Assembly (NCBI RefSeq): GCF_013408295.1
Contig: NZ_JACBYQ010000001.1
Span: 1,302,001-1,366,000 of the forward strand
Direction of reading: 5' to 3'
DNA: 64,000 nucleotides
Origin: Psychromicrobium silvestre
GTDB lineage: Bacteria > Actinomycetota > Actinomycetes > Actinomycetales > Micrococcaceae
The first letter of the stretch is position 1. Every line of letters begins with the position of its first letter. Under the pieces are notes generated by a model, which saw nothing but the letters and a program-made list of their open reading frames with translations, did no database searches and had not been told where the DNA came from. Positions 43,018-52,435 of the stretch are shown one piece after another. The translations under genes were made by a program, and so were the position numbers.

Positions 43018-44197
43018 CGGCGGCCACCGTACCAACCGTGGTATCCGCTCCGGCGATGGTGGGCTTTTCGCCACGGAAATTGGCGCAGCAGCCCGGACGG
43101 CAAATGTCGTACCAGGGACCCAGCGGGGTCATGGCTGGTCGGTCCGCAATGTTGTTCGCAACGGTCCGCTCAGAGATCAGATCGACCAGACCCTCGACAA
43201 ACTTATGATGGGTCCCCGGCGTCGGCACCCGATCAAAAGCCATCGATAGCCGCTCGGCGGTTTCCTTGGCTTCGGTGTCCAGATCCCAAACCACTTCCAT
43301 ATGGTCGCTGACAAAACCGAGCGGCACCACCACCACGCCGCGCACGCCCTGAGCGGCGAGCTCTTCCATGGCATCGCTAATATCCGGCTCAAGCCAAGGG
43401 ATATGCGGCGCGCCGGAACGCGATTGGTAGACCAAAGACCATTCGGCGGCGGGGTCAACCCGCTCCATCACGGCGGAAGCTGCGGCCAGATGCTGCGCCA
43501 CATAGGCCGAGCCCTCGGCAAATTCGCGAGGTTCTTCCGCCGAGGCTCCGGCGGCCTCGGCATCCCGGGTGGGAATGGAGTGGGTGGCGAAGAGGATGTG
43601 CACCTTGTCTTCGGGCTGCAATTGGCTGCGGACCTTGGCCAGGCCGGCAGTGGTGCCTTCGATAAAGGGCTCCACGAAGCCTGGGTGATCGAAGTACTGC
43701 CGAATCTTGTCCACTTCAAGCTTGCCGTCCAGCCCGGACTCGACTAGCGCCATGCCTAGATCCTCTCGGTACTGGCGGCAGGAGGAGTAGCAGGAGTAGG
43801 CACTCGTGGTGACGGTCAGAATCCGGCGGTGACCGGCGTCGTAAGCTCCCTGGAGCACCTCTGGGAGATAGGGGGCCCAGTTCCGATTGCCCCAGAGCAC
43901 CGGCAACTCAATATTTCGAGAAGCGAGTTCGGCTTCCAGCGCAGCCTTCAGGGCACGATTCTGCTCGTTGATCGGGCTAATCCCGCCAAAGGCTCGGTAG
44001 TGGTGCGAAACCTCTTCGAGGCGCTCATCCGGAATCCCTCGGCCGCGGGTGACATTGCGCAGGAAGGGAATGACATCGTCCTGCCCCTCCGGACCGCCGA
44101 AGGAAGCCAGCAGGATGGCATCGTATTCTTTCGGTGCCATCCGCCCGCGTTCAGTGATCAGGTTGCTTTCGGTGGTTCCCCCGGTAAAAGGACTCAT
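43010..44197 (-). CDS. hemH: coproporphyrin ferrochelatase
   Basis: 395 residues (the product is also called CpfC). Family features: YDAILLASFGGPEGQDDVIPFLRN, HYRAFGGISPINEQNRAL, WGNRNWAPYLPEVL, the metal/porphyrin His in ILFATHSIPTRD, SLVYQSRSGAPHIPWLEPD, and VVVPLGFVSDHMEVVWDLDTEA. A C-terminal Cys-rich segment (WYDICRPGCCANFRGEK) with another Cys upstream matches the [2Fe-2S] site of actinobacterial ferrochelatases. Inserts iron in coproporphyrin III before HemQ acts. ATG 44197 overlaps the hemQ stop (ATGA). Confidence 0.94.
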   Translation of the reverse strand: MSPFTGGTTESNLITERGRMAPKEYDAILLASFGGPEGQDDVIPFLRNVTRGRGIPDERLEEVSHHYRAFGGISPINEQNRALKAALEAELASRNIELPVLWGNRNWAPYLPEVLQGAYDAGHRRILTVTTSAYSCYSSCRQYREDLGMALVESGLDGKLEVDKIRQYFDHPGFVEPFIEGTTAGLAKVRSQLQPEDKVHILFATHSIPTRDAEAAGASAEEPREFAEGSAYVAQHLAAASAVMERVDPAAEWSLVYQSRSGAPHIPWLEPDISDAMEELAAQGVRGVVVVPLGFVSDHMEVVWDLDTEAKETAERLSMAFDRVPTPGTHHKFVEGLVDLISERTVANNIADRPAMTPLGPWYDICRPGCCANFRGEKPTIAGADTTVGTVAAGA

Positions 44198-44904
44198 CGC
44201 AGCACCTCGGCGATCTCGGCAGCGTTGATCCGCCGCCCGGTGTAAAAGGGCACTTCTTCACGAACGTGCATCCGGGCATCGGTGGCTCGCAAATGGCGCA
44301 TCAAATCCACCAGTTCCAGAACATCGTCGGCTTCCAGCCCGAGCAGCCATTCCCAGTCCCCCAGCGCGAAGGAGGAGACCGTGTTGGCCAGCACACCGGG
44401 GAATTCGCGGCCCATCAGACCGTGCTCGCGCAGCATCCGACCGCGCTCTTCGTCCGGCAGGATGTACCACTCGTAGGAGCGCACGAAGGGGTAGACGCAG
44501 AGCCATTGCTTTGGCTCAATACCGGCTCGCATATAAGTAGGGATGTGGCTTTTGGCGAATTCGGCCTCTCGGTGCACCCCCATCCCGGACCAAGCGATTT
44601 CGGTATTGGCGAAGAGTTCGCTGCGGCGAATATCGCGAATGGCCTGTTGCAGTTCCTCTGCCTTGGCACCAACCAGCCAGAGCATCACGTCGGCGTCGTT
44701 GCGCATCGCGGAAACATCGTATGCACCGCGCAGAGTCACGCCCTGAGCCGCCAAGCGTCCGATGAGCTCATCGAAGGCTGCGACCTTACTGCTTCCCACG
44801 GTAGGCAGACCGACGCGCTTGACCACGGTCCAGAGGGTAAAGGGGGTTTGCGAAGGCTCAAGCTCCGCAGTTTTACTGACAGATTCAGCCAAAGTGTCGC
44901 TCAT
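44194..44904 (-). CDS. hemQ: coproheme decarboxylase (HemQ/ChdC)
   Basis: About 236 residues from ATG 44904 (MSDTLAESVSK). Chlorite-dismutase-like fold: FTLWTVVKRVG, DVMLWLVGAKAEELQQAIRDI, SHIPTYMRAGIEPKQWLCVYPFVRSYEWYILPDEERGRML, and EHGLMGREFPGVLANTVSSFALGDWEW. The YPFVRSYEWY block is the coproheme-binding signature. It removes two propionates from coproheme to give protoheme, the last step. Its presence, with hemY-type oxidase and no oxygen-dependent HemF in the cluster, defines the coproporphyrin-dependent pathway. Confidence 0.95.
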   Translation of the reverse strand: MSDTLAESVSKTAELEPSQTPFTLWTVVKRVGLPTVGSSKVAAFDELIGRLAAQGVTLRGAYDVSAMRNDADVMLWLVGAKAEELQQAIRDIRRSELFANTEIAWSGMGVHREAEFAKSHIPTYMRAGIEPKQWLCVYPFVRSYEWYILPDEERGRMLREHGLMGREFPGVLANTVSSFALGDWEWLLGLEADDVLELVDLMRHLRATDARMHVREEVPFYTGRRINAAEIAEVLR

Positions 44905-44948
44905 AGCTAACAGTCTGCTCCTTCGAGACATTATTGCCAAAATATAAT

Positions 44949-44969
44949 ACTTCTACGGGACGTAGAAGT
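44949..44969. promoter_or_regulatory. operator-like dyad between hemG and hemQ
   Basis: ACTTCTACG and CGTAGAAGT face each other across GGA, a perfect 9-bp arm dyad. The core TTCTA-N7-TAGAA (44951-44967) recurs at 47582-47598 between hemE and hemA with the same spacing. It lies in the 73-bp hemG-hemQ gap, the widest inside the operon, within an AT-rich sequence that could hold an internal promoter. It could also fold as an mRNA hairpin. Confidence 0.55.
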
Positions 44970-44977
44970 TACTGAAA

Positions 44978-46393
44978 TCACAAAATACTCTGCGCCTGGG
45001 TTTGCGCATCAGAAATGACCGAGACCAGCCCATTCCCGGCCAACCAGGCGCCGGTAACAGCCAGCCCATCGATCTTCGCGGCAGCCTCGCGCAGCGCATC
45101 GATCCGCTCCTGCTGGCCAAGACTGGCATTGGAAACAGCGCTGCGCCAGCGGACCAGATCCCAATCCAGCACATCGTCCTCACGAATTTCCATTCCGAGG
45201 AGCGCACTCGCATCGCGCAGCGCATCCTGCAGCTCGGGATCACCTTCCGCAAGCACCTGCTCCGGATAAGAAAGCCTGAGCACATGCGTTCCCGGCCCCT
45301 CTTCATCCGCCAGCCACGGCCACTTCGCGGTGGCGTGGGTGAGCGCCTTGGCCTTAATACCCGGGACTTGAGGAGCTACTAAAACGCCGGTGCCCCGCGG
45401 CACGGCGTCAAGCTCGGGCAAATCCACCACAATGGTCAACAGGGCGATCTGGCGGCCCTGCACGCTGCTTGCATCCTCGGTAGCGAACTCCCCGGCCTCC
45501 ACAAAAAGCTCCCGCAGAAGCTCGACGGCGGCACTCGCCTCGGTGGCCAGCACCACCTTGTCTACTTCGAAGAGTTCACCGGCTGCGCTGACATGCCAGG
45601 CCGTGCCGGTGCGTTTGAGACTCTCTACCGGGGTCTCCAGTTTGAGGACGACGCCCAGCTCATCGAGTTCGGTCCGCAGCGCCTGAGCGATTTGATAGAC
45701 CCCACCGCGCAGACCGCCAACGGCCGATCCCGGTTTTTTGGATTTCTTACCGGAGTTCTTGGCTTTGATCGCGGTTACCGCGGCCGAAAGTGAACCGTGC
45801 TCTTGCAGAGCCGCACGCAAACCGGGAATGGCGAGGTCCGGATCAAGCTCTTCCGGGGTGACCGAATAGACCCCACCCACCACCGGGGCTAGCAGCCGGT
45901 CCACCACCCGCTGTCCCATCCGGGCGCGCACCATATCCGCCAGGCTGCGGGACTTCACCCCGACGCCCTTGGGCAGATTGACATCTAATTTGGCTCGGAG
46001 CAGTCCGCTGCGGCCCAAGATTTCCCGCAGCTCCGGCGCGTCCAGATCGAGCGGGATCCCCAACACACCCTTCGGCAGCGGGGCGTGCTTGGCATGTCCA
46101 CGGCTATCCGCGTACTCCAACCAGGCGCCAACCTCGTTCGGCTCTACCAGCTGCTCGGCCAAGCCCAATTGCCTGGCCAGTTCTTCGAAGGCTTTGCTTC
46201 GCTTGGCGTAGCTGTCCGCACCCGCATCTAGTACCAGACCGCCAACCTCGTGAGCAGCCACCGAGCCGCCCACCTGAGTGGTAGCTTCCAGCACGGTGAC
46301 CGAGACACCGGCATGCGCCAGCTCCCGGGCGGCAACCAGGCCAGCCATGCCGGCTCCGATTACTACCGCCGTCGAACCTTGTTCTTCAGTCAT
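44978..46393 (-). CDS. hemG: coproporphyrinogen III oxidase, HemY/CgoX type
   Basis: 471 residues. FAD-binding start TAVVIGAGMAGLVAARELAHAGVSVTVLEA (GxGxxG), the GGLVLDAGADSYAKRSKAF second FAD loop, and KVVLATEASAAVELLREL. Ends with AVTGAWLAGNGLVSVISDAQTQAQ, the FAD-contacting end of protoporphyrinogen/coproporphyrinogen oxidases. In this pathway it oxidises coproporphyrinogen III to coproporphyrin III using oxygen. ATG 46393 follows the hemE stop by 2 bases. Symbols hemY and cgoX are also used for it. Confidence 0.93.
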   Translation of the reverse strand: MTEEQGSTAVVIGAGMAGLVAARELAHAGVSVTVLEATTQVGGSVAAHEVGGLVLDAGADSYAKRSKAFEELARQLGLAEQLVEPNEVGAWLEYADSRGHAKHAPLPKGVLGIPLDLDAPELREILGRSGLLRAKLDVNLPKGVGVKSRSLADMVRARMGQRVVDRLLAPVVGGVYSVTPEELDPDLAIPGLRAALQEHGSLSAAVTAIKAKNSGKKSKKPGSAVGGLRGGVYQIAQALRTELDELGVVLKLETPVESLKRTGTAWHVSAAGELFEVDKVVLATEASAAVELLRELFVEAGEFATEDASSVQGRQIALLTIVVDLPELDAVPRGTGVLVAPQVPGIKAKALTHATAKWPWLADEEGPGTHVLRLSYPEQVLAEGDPELQDALRDASALLGMEIREDDVLDWDLVRWRSAVSNASLGQQERIDALREAAAKIDGLAVTGAWLAGNGLVSVISDAQTQAQSIL

Positions 46394-46395
46394 CG

Positions 46396-47505
46396 CTACT
46401 CCTCTGAAACCCGGTGGCCCGAAACTTCAGCGCCAAAATCTCCGTCGGGCTGCTCGCTGTGTACCAATTCAACGATACGGCTCAGCACCGACGGATCGGT
46501 CTCCGGCGGCACGCCGTGGCCCAAGTTCAACACGTGACCGGGGGCGCTGGCGCCTCGTTCAATCACGTCCAGGACATGCGCTTCCAGGATCGGCCAGGGC
46601 GCGGTTAACAGGGCTGGATCAATGTTTCCTTGCAAAGGCGTTGTTCCGCCAAGCCGCCGATTGGCCTCATCCAGGGGTAGCCGGTAATCCACTCCGATCA
46701 CATCGACACCCACCTCGCGCATCGCCAGTAATAGCTCGGAGGTCCCGGTACCGAAGTGCACCAGCGGCGCACCTAGGCCGCGAACCTGATCCAGAGCACG
46801 CCGGGACGCCGGTGCAACATGTTGCTGATAATCTGCCAGGCCGAGCGAGCCCGCCCAAGAATCGAAGAGCTGTCCGGCGCTGGCACCTGCCTCAAGCTGC
46901 GCTTTCAGGAACTTACCCGAGGCATCTGCGGCCCAATTGGCCAAGGCCTGCCAAGTCTCCGGATCACCATGCATCATTGAGCGCGGGCCGAGGTGGTCCC
47001 GGGAGGGCTTGCCCTCGACCATATAAGCGGCCAGAGTGAAGGGCGCCCCGGCAAACCCAATCAGCGGGGTATTACCGAGCTCGGCAACGGTGAGCCCCAC
47101 CGCATCCCTAATCGGCTGCAGCGCTTCCTCGGTGAGCACCGGCAAAGCCTTGACATCTTCCAGGCTGCGAATTGGCTTCTCCAGCACCGGACCAACGCCG
47201 GGCACAATATCCACGCCAACTCCGGCCAGTTTGAGCGGGATGACAATATCGGAGAAGAAGATCGCGGCATCCACATCATGCCGCCGAACCGGCTGCAAGG
47301 TGATCTCACTGGCTAACTCGGGCTGCAGGCAGGAGTCCAACATGGAAATCCCCTCCCGCAGCTTGCGGTATTCCGGCAAGGAGCGGCCCGCTTGGCGCAT
47401 AAACCAGATTGGCTTGCGACTCGGCTTGCCACCCCGGTAGGCAGTGATGAGCGGGGAGTCCGAGGTGCGTCCATCGATCAGCGGATGGCTGGATTGCAGC
47501 GTCAT
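46396..47505 (-). CDS. hemE: uroporphyrinogen decarboxylase
   Basis: 369 residues. Diagnostic blocks: KPIWFMRQAGRSLPEYRKLRE near the start (Arg residues bind substrate carboxylates), AAIFFSDIVIPLKLAGVGVDIV, GFAGAPFTLAAYMVEGKPSR, FDSWAGSLGLADYQQHV, VDWRLPL-like VIGVDYRLPLDEA and HVLNLGHGVPPETDP. Converts uroporphyrinogen III to coproporphyrinogen III. First gene of the long minus-strand heme operon; the 112-bp gap to divergent hemA holds the likely shared promoter region. Confidence 0.96.
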   Translation of the reverse strand: MTLQSSHPLIDGRTSDSPLITAYRGGKPSRKPIWFMRQAGRSLPEYRKLREGISMLDSCLQPELASEITLQPVRRHDVDAAIFFSDIVIPLKLAGVGVDIVPGVGPVLEKPIRSLEDVKALPVLTEEALQPIRDAVGLTVAELGNTPLIGFAGAPFTLAAYMVEGKPSRDHLGPRSMMHGDPETWQALANWAADASGKFLKAQLEAGASAGQLFDSWAGSLGLADYQQHVAPASRRALDQVRGLGAPLVHFGTGTSELLLAMREVGVDVIGVDYRLPLDEANRRLGGTTPLQGNIDPALLTAPWPILEAHVLDVIERGASAPGHVLNLGHGVPPETDPSVLSRIVELVHSEQPDGDFGAEVSGHRVSEE

Positions 47506-47581
47506 ATAGTCGATTCTGCCGGGGAATCAGGGCTTCGGATAGCGACACCCTGTCAATTTTTTACTGAGGTATGCCTTCCTA

Positions 47582-47598
47582 TTCTACAGAGCATAGAA
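47582..47598. promoter_or_regulatory. operator-like dyad between hemE and hemA
   Basis: TTCTA-CAGAGCA-TAGAA has the same half sites and 7-base spacer as the dyad at 44951-44967. It sits between the divergent hemE and hemA starts, about 20 bases upstream of the hemA GTG and 77 bases upstream of the hemE ATG. Just left of it, TGAGGTATGCCTTCC (47564-47578) partly resembles a DtxR/IdeR iron box. Regulator not identified. Confidence 0.5.
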
Positions 47599-47617
47599 GT
47601 CATAAGATGAGGTCGCT

Positions 47618-48898
47618 GTGATTCTCTTTTCCTTGATTGCAACTCATACAGATCTTGATCTGGAAACCGTCGCCCGGCTGAGCGTCGGCGCTTCCGCCGT
47701 TTCCAATTCCGCCATCGTGCTGGCCACTTGCAATCGCTTCGAAATCTACTCGGCAGCTCCCTCCGAAGCCGAAATCCCCGCAGTGCGCGCCGAACTCGAA
47801 TCCCGGGTGCAGGCAGCTTCCGAACTTTCCGCCACACTCATCTCCTCGGCTTTCAAACAACTCACCGGACCCGAAGTAGCCGAACATCTCTTCGCAGTGG
47901 CCTCCGGACTGGATTCGGCCGTCGTCGGCGAGCGCGAAATCGCCGGTCAGGTGCGCCGCGCGTTGATCGATGCCCAGGCCAGTTTCTCGGTATCCGGAGC
48001 CCTGGTCAGGCTTTTCCAGAAAGCTTCTAAAACCGCCAAGAACGTTGGATCGCAGACCGCGCTGGGCAGCCAAGGCCGTTCCGTTGTCTCGGTAGCTCTG
48101 GACCTGGCGGCTGACTCTTCGGCACTGTCTTGGCAGGAATCTTCCGTGCTGGTCTTCGGCACCGGCGCCTATGCGGGCGTCACCATGGCGCTACTGCGCG
48201 AGCGCGGCGCACATAATGTCTCGGTCTACTCCTCCTCCGGTCGGGCTGCGGAGTTCGTCGCCAGTCGCGGCGGCACCGCAGTAACTGCGCTGGATTCCGC
48301 GCTAGCTCAGGCCGATTTGGTGATTGCCTGTAGCGGTTCGGATCATCGGGTCTCCGCGGATTTCCTCGCTGAGGTACGACGGCGGCCCGGCAGTGAGGCG
48401 AAGCAGCTCACCATTATTGACTTGGCACTGACCCGAGACTTTGACCCGGCCGTGGTGGAACTGGACCAAGTTGAACTGCTCAGTCTGGAATCGGTTCGGT
48501 TAGCCGCCCCCGAGGAACAGGGTTCCGCTTTGGCTCAGGCTCGGCAGATTGTAGACGCCGCGGCAGCCGATTTCGCGGCCGAATCCGCAGCCCGCGGCGT
48601 TGATTCAGCCATTGTTGCGCTGCGCAAGCACACCCTCTCCGTACTGGACGCCGAAATGGAGCGGGTGCGTGCACAGCACGGTTGTACTGCGGCCGCCGAG
48701 GAAGTCGAGTTCGCGCTGCGCCGGATGGTCAAGCAGTTGCTGCATATACCTACGGTTCGGGCCCGGGAGCTGGCCGCGGCCGGTCAACAGGATCAATACT
48801 TCGCCGGACTACAGGCACTTTATGGAATCGAAGCCGCCGCCCCGGAAGCTGCCAAAGATCCGGCCTCCTGCCCCGTGGATCGCGAACGCAGCGCCTAA
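47618..48898 (+). CDS. hemA: glutamyl-tRNA reductase
   Basis: 426 residues from GTG 47618 (reads [17 protein letters not shown] after the start Met). Active-site Cys38 in [33 protein letters not shown], a NADPH-binding [17 protein letters not shown] domain, and a C-terminal helical dimerisation domain with [20 protein letters not shown]. Reduces Glu-tRNA to glutamate-1-semialdehyde, the entry step and usual control point of heme synthesis. Divergent from hemE. It is the only hem gene on the plus strand here. Confidence 0.96.
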   Translation: MILFSLIATHTDLDLETVARLSVGASAVSNSAIVLATCNRFEIYSAAPSEAEIPAVRAELESRVQAASELSATLISSAFKQLTGPEVAEHLFAVASGLDSAVVGEREIAGQVRRALIDAQASFSVSGALVRLFQKASKTAKNVGSQTALGSQGRSVVSVALDLAADSSALSWQESSVLVFGTGAYAGVTMALLRERGAHNVSVYSSSGRAAEFVASRGGTAVTALDSALAQADLVIACSGSDHRVSADFLAEVRRRPGSEAKQLTIIDLALTRDFDPAVVELDQVELLSLESVRLAAPEEQGSALAQARQIVDAAAADFAAESAARGVDSAIVALRKHTLSVLDAEMERVRAQHGCTAAAEEVEFALRRMVKQLLHIPTVRARELAAAGQQDQYFAGLQALYGIEAAAPEAAKDPASCPVDRERSA

Positions 48899-48949
48899 CA
48901 CCCGCTTCACTGCCACTTGCTTTACCACCGAGCCTCGTCGGTTCGGCCC

Positions 48950-49025
48950 TCGGGATAGCTCTCTGCACTCGGGATAGCCCAATGGCCGGTCAGTGAACTA
49001 TCCCGAAGTCATTGGGCTATCGCGA
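48950..49025. repeat. complex inverted/direct repeat between hemA and the MoeB-like gene
   Basis: CTCGGGATAG occurs twice (48949-48958, 48967-48976) and its reverse CTATCCCG once (48998-49005). A 16-base arm TCGGGATAGCCCAATG (48969-48984) pairs with CATTGGGCTATCGCGA (49010-49025) with one mismatch. Two mutually exclusive hairpins are thus possible. It fills the gap of two convergent genes and may act as a terminator in both directions; the duplicated halves suggest a repeat family. Confidence 0.65.
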
Positions 49026-49030
49026 ACGGT

Positions 49031-50134
49031 TCAAGCCCAATCCTCTGGATCGACCCCGCCCGCAACACTCCAGACCCGTTCGAACCCGGCCGCCCGGAGC
49101 GCCAGCACCGCGGCAGCGGAGCGCATCCCGGTACGGCAGAACAGCAGCAAATCAACGTCGCGAGGCAACGAGGAATACTCCCCCGCGTCAATCTGTGCCT
49201 TGGGCAGCAGAATCGCCCTGGGCATAGTCCCCAGCGCAGTTTCCGAAGGCGAGCGCACATCGATCCACTGGAAACCAGGTGCCAGAGACGAGGCATCGAT
49301 GGCTACCGAGGCGGGCGGCTGAATCCCGCAGAATTCTTGATAATCGATCAGTGACGTCACCGGCTGGCGTTCCGGATCCGGAGAGACCCGCACTGTTCGC
49401 CAAGAACTCTCCAGCGCATCGTAAACCTGTAGGCGTCCGAGCAGCAGCGAACCGACACCGGTAATCAGTTTGATCGCCTCCCCTGCCATCGCCGAACCAA
49501 TCACCCCGCAGAGCATGCCAAAGACTCCTGCTTCCGAGCAAGACGGCACGGCGTCCGCGGGCGGCGGCTCTGGGAAGACATCACGATAGCTCGGGCCGTG
49601 CCCAGCCCAGAACAAGGAAACCTGCCCGTCGAAGCGCAGAATTGAGCCCCAGACCAGCGGTTTCCGGAGGATCTCGCAGGCATCCGAAACCAAATAACGG
49701 GTGGCAAAATTATCCGAGCCATCGATCACCAGATCAAAGCGGGAGAACAATTCCAGGGCGTTCGAGGAGGTCAGCCGATCCTCAATCGCCTCGAAGGAAA
49801 CCAGCGGGTTGAGGTCTCGCACCGCCCCGGCTGCCGAATCGACCTTGGCAGCACCCACCGAAGCGACCCCGTGCAGCACCTGACGTTGCAGGTTCGAAAC
49901 ATCCACTACGTCGTCGTCAATCACGGCCAGGCTGCCCACTCCGGCCGCGGCGAGATAGGAGATTACCGGAGAACCCAGCCCGCCCGCGCCGATCACCAGC
50001 ACCCGGGCATTCTTTAGCCTGCGCTGCCCAGGCACCCCTACTTCGGGCAGTAGCAGGTGCCTTGAGTATCTTTGTAGCTCCTCGGCGCTGAGCTCTGGCC
50101 CTATTTCAACAAGCGGATCACGTAACGAACTCAT
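49031..50134 (-). CDS. MoeB/ThiF-type adenylyltransferase with rhodanese domain
   Basis: 367 residues from ATG 50134 (MSSLRDPLVEIG). E1-like domain: ELQRYSRHLLLPEVGVPGQRRL, VLVIGAGGLGSPVISYLAAAGVG with ATP loop, DDDVVDVSNLQRQVLHG, and catalytic Cys in CSEAGVFGMLCGVIGS. The zinc knuckle CxxC pairs usual in MoeB are not evident. C-terminal rhodanese (FQWIDVRSPSETALG ... LLFCRTGMRSAAAVLAL) has the Cys in LLFCRTG. Such MoeZ-like proteins charge and sulfurate ThiS/MoaD-type carriers; the thiamine operon with thiS lies 2 kb away. Convergent with hemA. Confidence 0.92.
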   Translation of the reverse strand: MSSLRDPLVEIGPELSAEELQRYSRHLLLPEVGVPGQRRLKNARVLVIGAGGLGSPVISYLAAAGVGSLAVIDDDVVDVSNLQRQVLHGVASVGAAKVDSAAGAVRDLNPLVSFEAIEDRLTSSNALELFSRFDLVIDGSDNFATRYLVSDACEILRKPLVWGSILRFDGQVSLFWAGHGPSYRDVFPEPPPADAVPSCSEAGVFGMLCGVIGSAMAGEAIKLITGVGSLLLGRLQVYDALESSWRTVRVSPDPERQPVTSLIDYQEFCGIQPPASVAIDASSLAPGFQWIDVRSPSETALGTMPRAILLPKAQIDAGEYSSLPRDVDLLLFCRTGMRSAAAVLALRAAGFERVWSVAGGVDPEDWA

Positions 50135-50217
50135 ACTCCAATCTAAGTGATGAGCACGGCCCGAGGAGCTAAAACCCGTAAGATAAACACAGCTAGAAAG
50201 CCCAACTTGGAGACGCA

Positions 50218-50847
50218 ATGACTGAGGACACCCGCACCCGGCCCGTCCGGCTGCCACGAGACGAACGCCGCACGCAATTACTTGCAGCGGCAACTGAGGT
50301 GTTCGTCGCCAATGGCTATCATGCCGCCGCGATGGACGAAATCGCGGAGGCGGCCTCGGTATCCAAGCCGGTGCTCTATCAGCACTTTCCGTCCAAACGC
50401 GAGCTGTACATCGCCCTGTTGGACTTACAACTCGTTGAGCTGACCGAACGGATGCTCGCCGCCCTGGCCTCGACCGATGACAACCGGGAACGGGTCCAAG
50501 CCACCATCAGCGCCTATTTCGAGTTCATCTCCAAAGAGGACCAGGCGCATCGGCTGATCTTCGAAAACGATCTGGTCAACGATCCCGAAGTGGCTGCCAA
50601 AATCGAAGCCTTCAACGCCACCTACGCCAATGCCATCGCGGGTACCATCACCCGAAACACCACGCTCAGTGAGGGTGAATCGACCCTCTTGGGTCGGGCT
50701 CTGGCGGGAATGTCCCAGGTCAGCGCCCGGTATTGGCTGGAAAGCGGTGGGGAGATCGAACGCGAAGTGGCCGAAGAAGTAATCTATCGTTTAGCTTGGC
50801 GCGGAATTAGCAATTTCCCGATGCAGTCGACGGCCGAAGAGTCCTAA
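50218..50847 (+). CDS. TetR family transcriptional regulator
   Basis: 209 residues. N-terminal HTH: RRTQLLAAATEVFVANGYHAAAMDEIAEAASVSKPVLYQHFPSKRELYIALL, complete from helix 1 to helix 4. C-terminal helices form the ligand and dimer domain. M. tuberculosis has a TetR gene next to a DUF3107 gene in this same place (Rv3208), by memory. Its ligand is unknown. Precedes the DUF3107 gene by 54 bases and probably shares its transcript. Confidence 0.93.
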   Translation: MTEDTRTRPVRLPRDERRTQLLAAATEVFVANGYHAAAMDEIAEAASVSKPVLYQHFPSKRELYIALLDLQLVELTERMLAALASTDDNRERVQATISAYFEFISKEDQAHRLIFENDLVNDPEVAAKIEAFNATYANAIAGTITRNTTLSEGESTLLGRALAGMSQVSARYWLESGGEIEREVAEEVIYRLAWRGISNFPMQSTAEES

Positions 50848-50901
50848 GCTGAAGCCAGAGCAGATAAGTTTGACCCAAGAATCTCAAAAGGAGCATCCGC
50901 G

Positions 50902-51125
50902 GTGGAAGTAAAGATCGGTATTCAGAATGTCGTCCGGGAAATCGTCTTGGAGTCCACTCAGGACGCCGAAACTGTTTCGCAGCTTGTTTCCACCGCGATC
51001 AGCTCCGGCAGCGAATTGCGGCTCAGCGATGAGAAGGGCCGCACGGTAATCGTGCCCGGCGCTTCGATTGGCTATGTGGAGCTCGGCGCTGAAGAGACCC
51101 GTCGGGTCGGTTTTGGAACCCTCTG

Positions 51126-51126
<1 letters not shown>
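50902..51126 (+). CDS. DUF3107 small protein
   Basis: 74 residues from GTG 50902, with an AAAAGGAGC site. Begins VEVKIGIQNVVREIVLESTQD and ends GASIGYVELGAEETRRVGFG, the full DUF3107 pattern (mycobacterial TB9.4 relative). Function unknown. Its TGA overlaps the next start as TGATG. Confidence 0.9.
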
Positions 51127-52198
<1,072 letters not shown>

Positions 52199-52435
52199 TC
52201 AACCTCCCTGTACCGCGGTCACGATATCGATATGATCTGCTTCTTGAAGCGCGACGGCGGCCCATTGGCTACGCGCTACCACCTCACCATTGCGCGCCAC
52301 CGCAAGACCCAGCCTGCCGCCGTCGGCTGCCTGGCCGGAGGGCATTATTTCGCGTCCGGTGTGCTGCGAAATCAGTTCGAGAACGGTGGCACCAGGAGCC
52401 AGCGCGGTGGTGATCAGATTGACTGTTACTTCCAT
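52199..52435 (-). CDS. thiS: sulfur carrier protein ThiS
   Basis: 78 residues from ATG 52435 (MEVTVNLITTALAPGATVLEL). Ubiquitin-like fold ends IDIVTAVQGG, the C-terminal Gly-Gly that is adenylated and thiocarboxylated. The start overlaps the thiO end by 10 bases. Contains a slightly long mid-loop (REIMPSGQAADGGRLG). Confidence 0.92.
   Translation of the reverse strand: MEVTVNLITTALAPGATVLELISQHTGREIMPSGQAADGGRLGLAVARNGEVVARSQWAAVALQEADHIDIVTAVQGG

Noticed and set aside
43018-43074. Longer start for hemC
   Set aside because: It would overlap hemH by 65 bases; GTG 43017 gives a usual 8-base overlap and the family-typical N-terminus.
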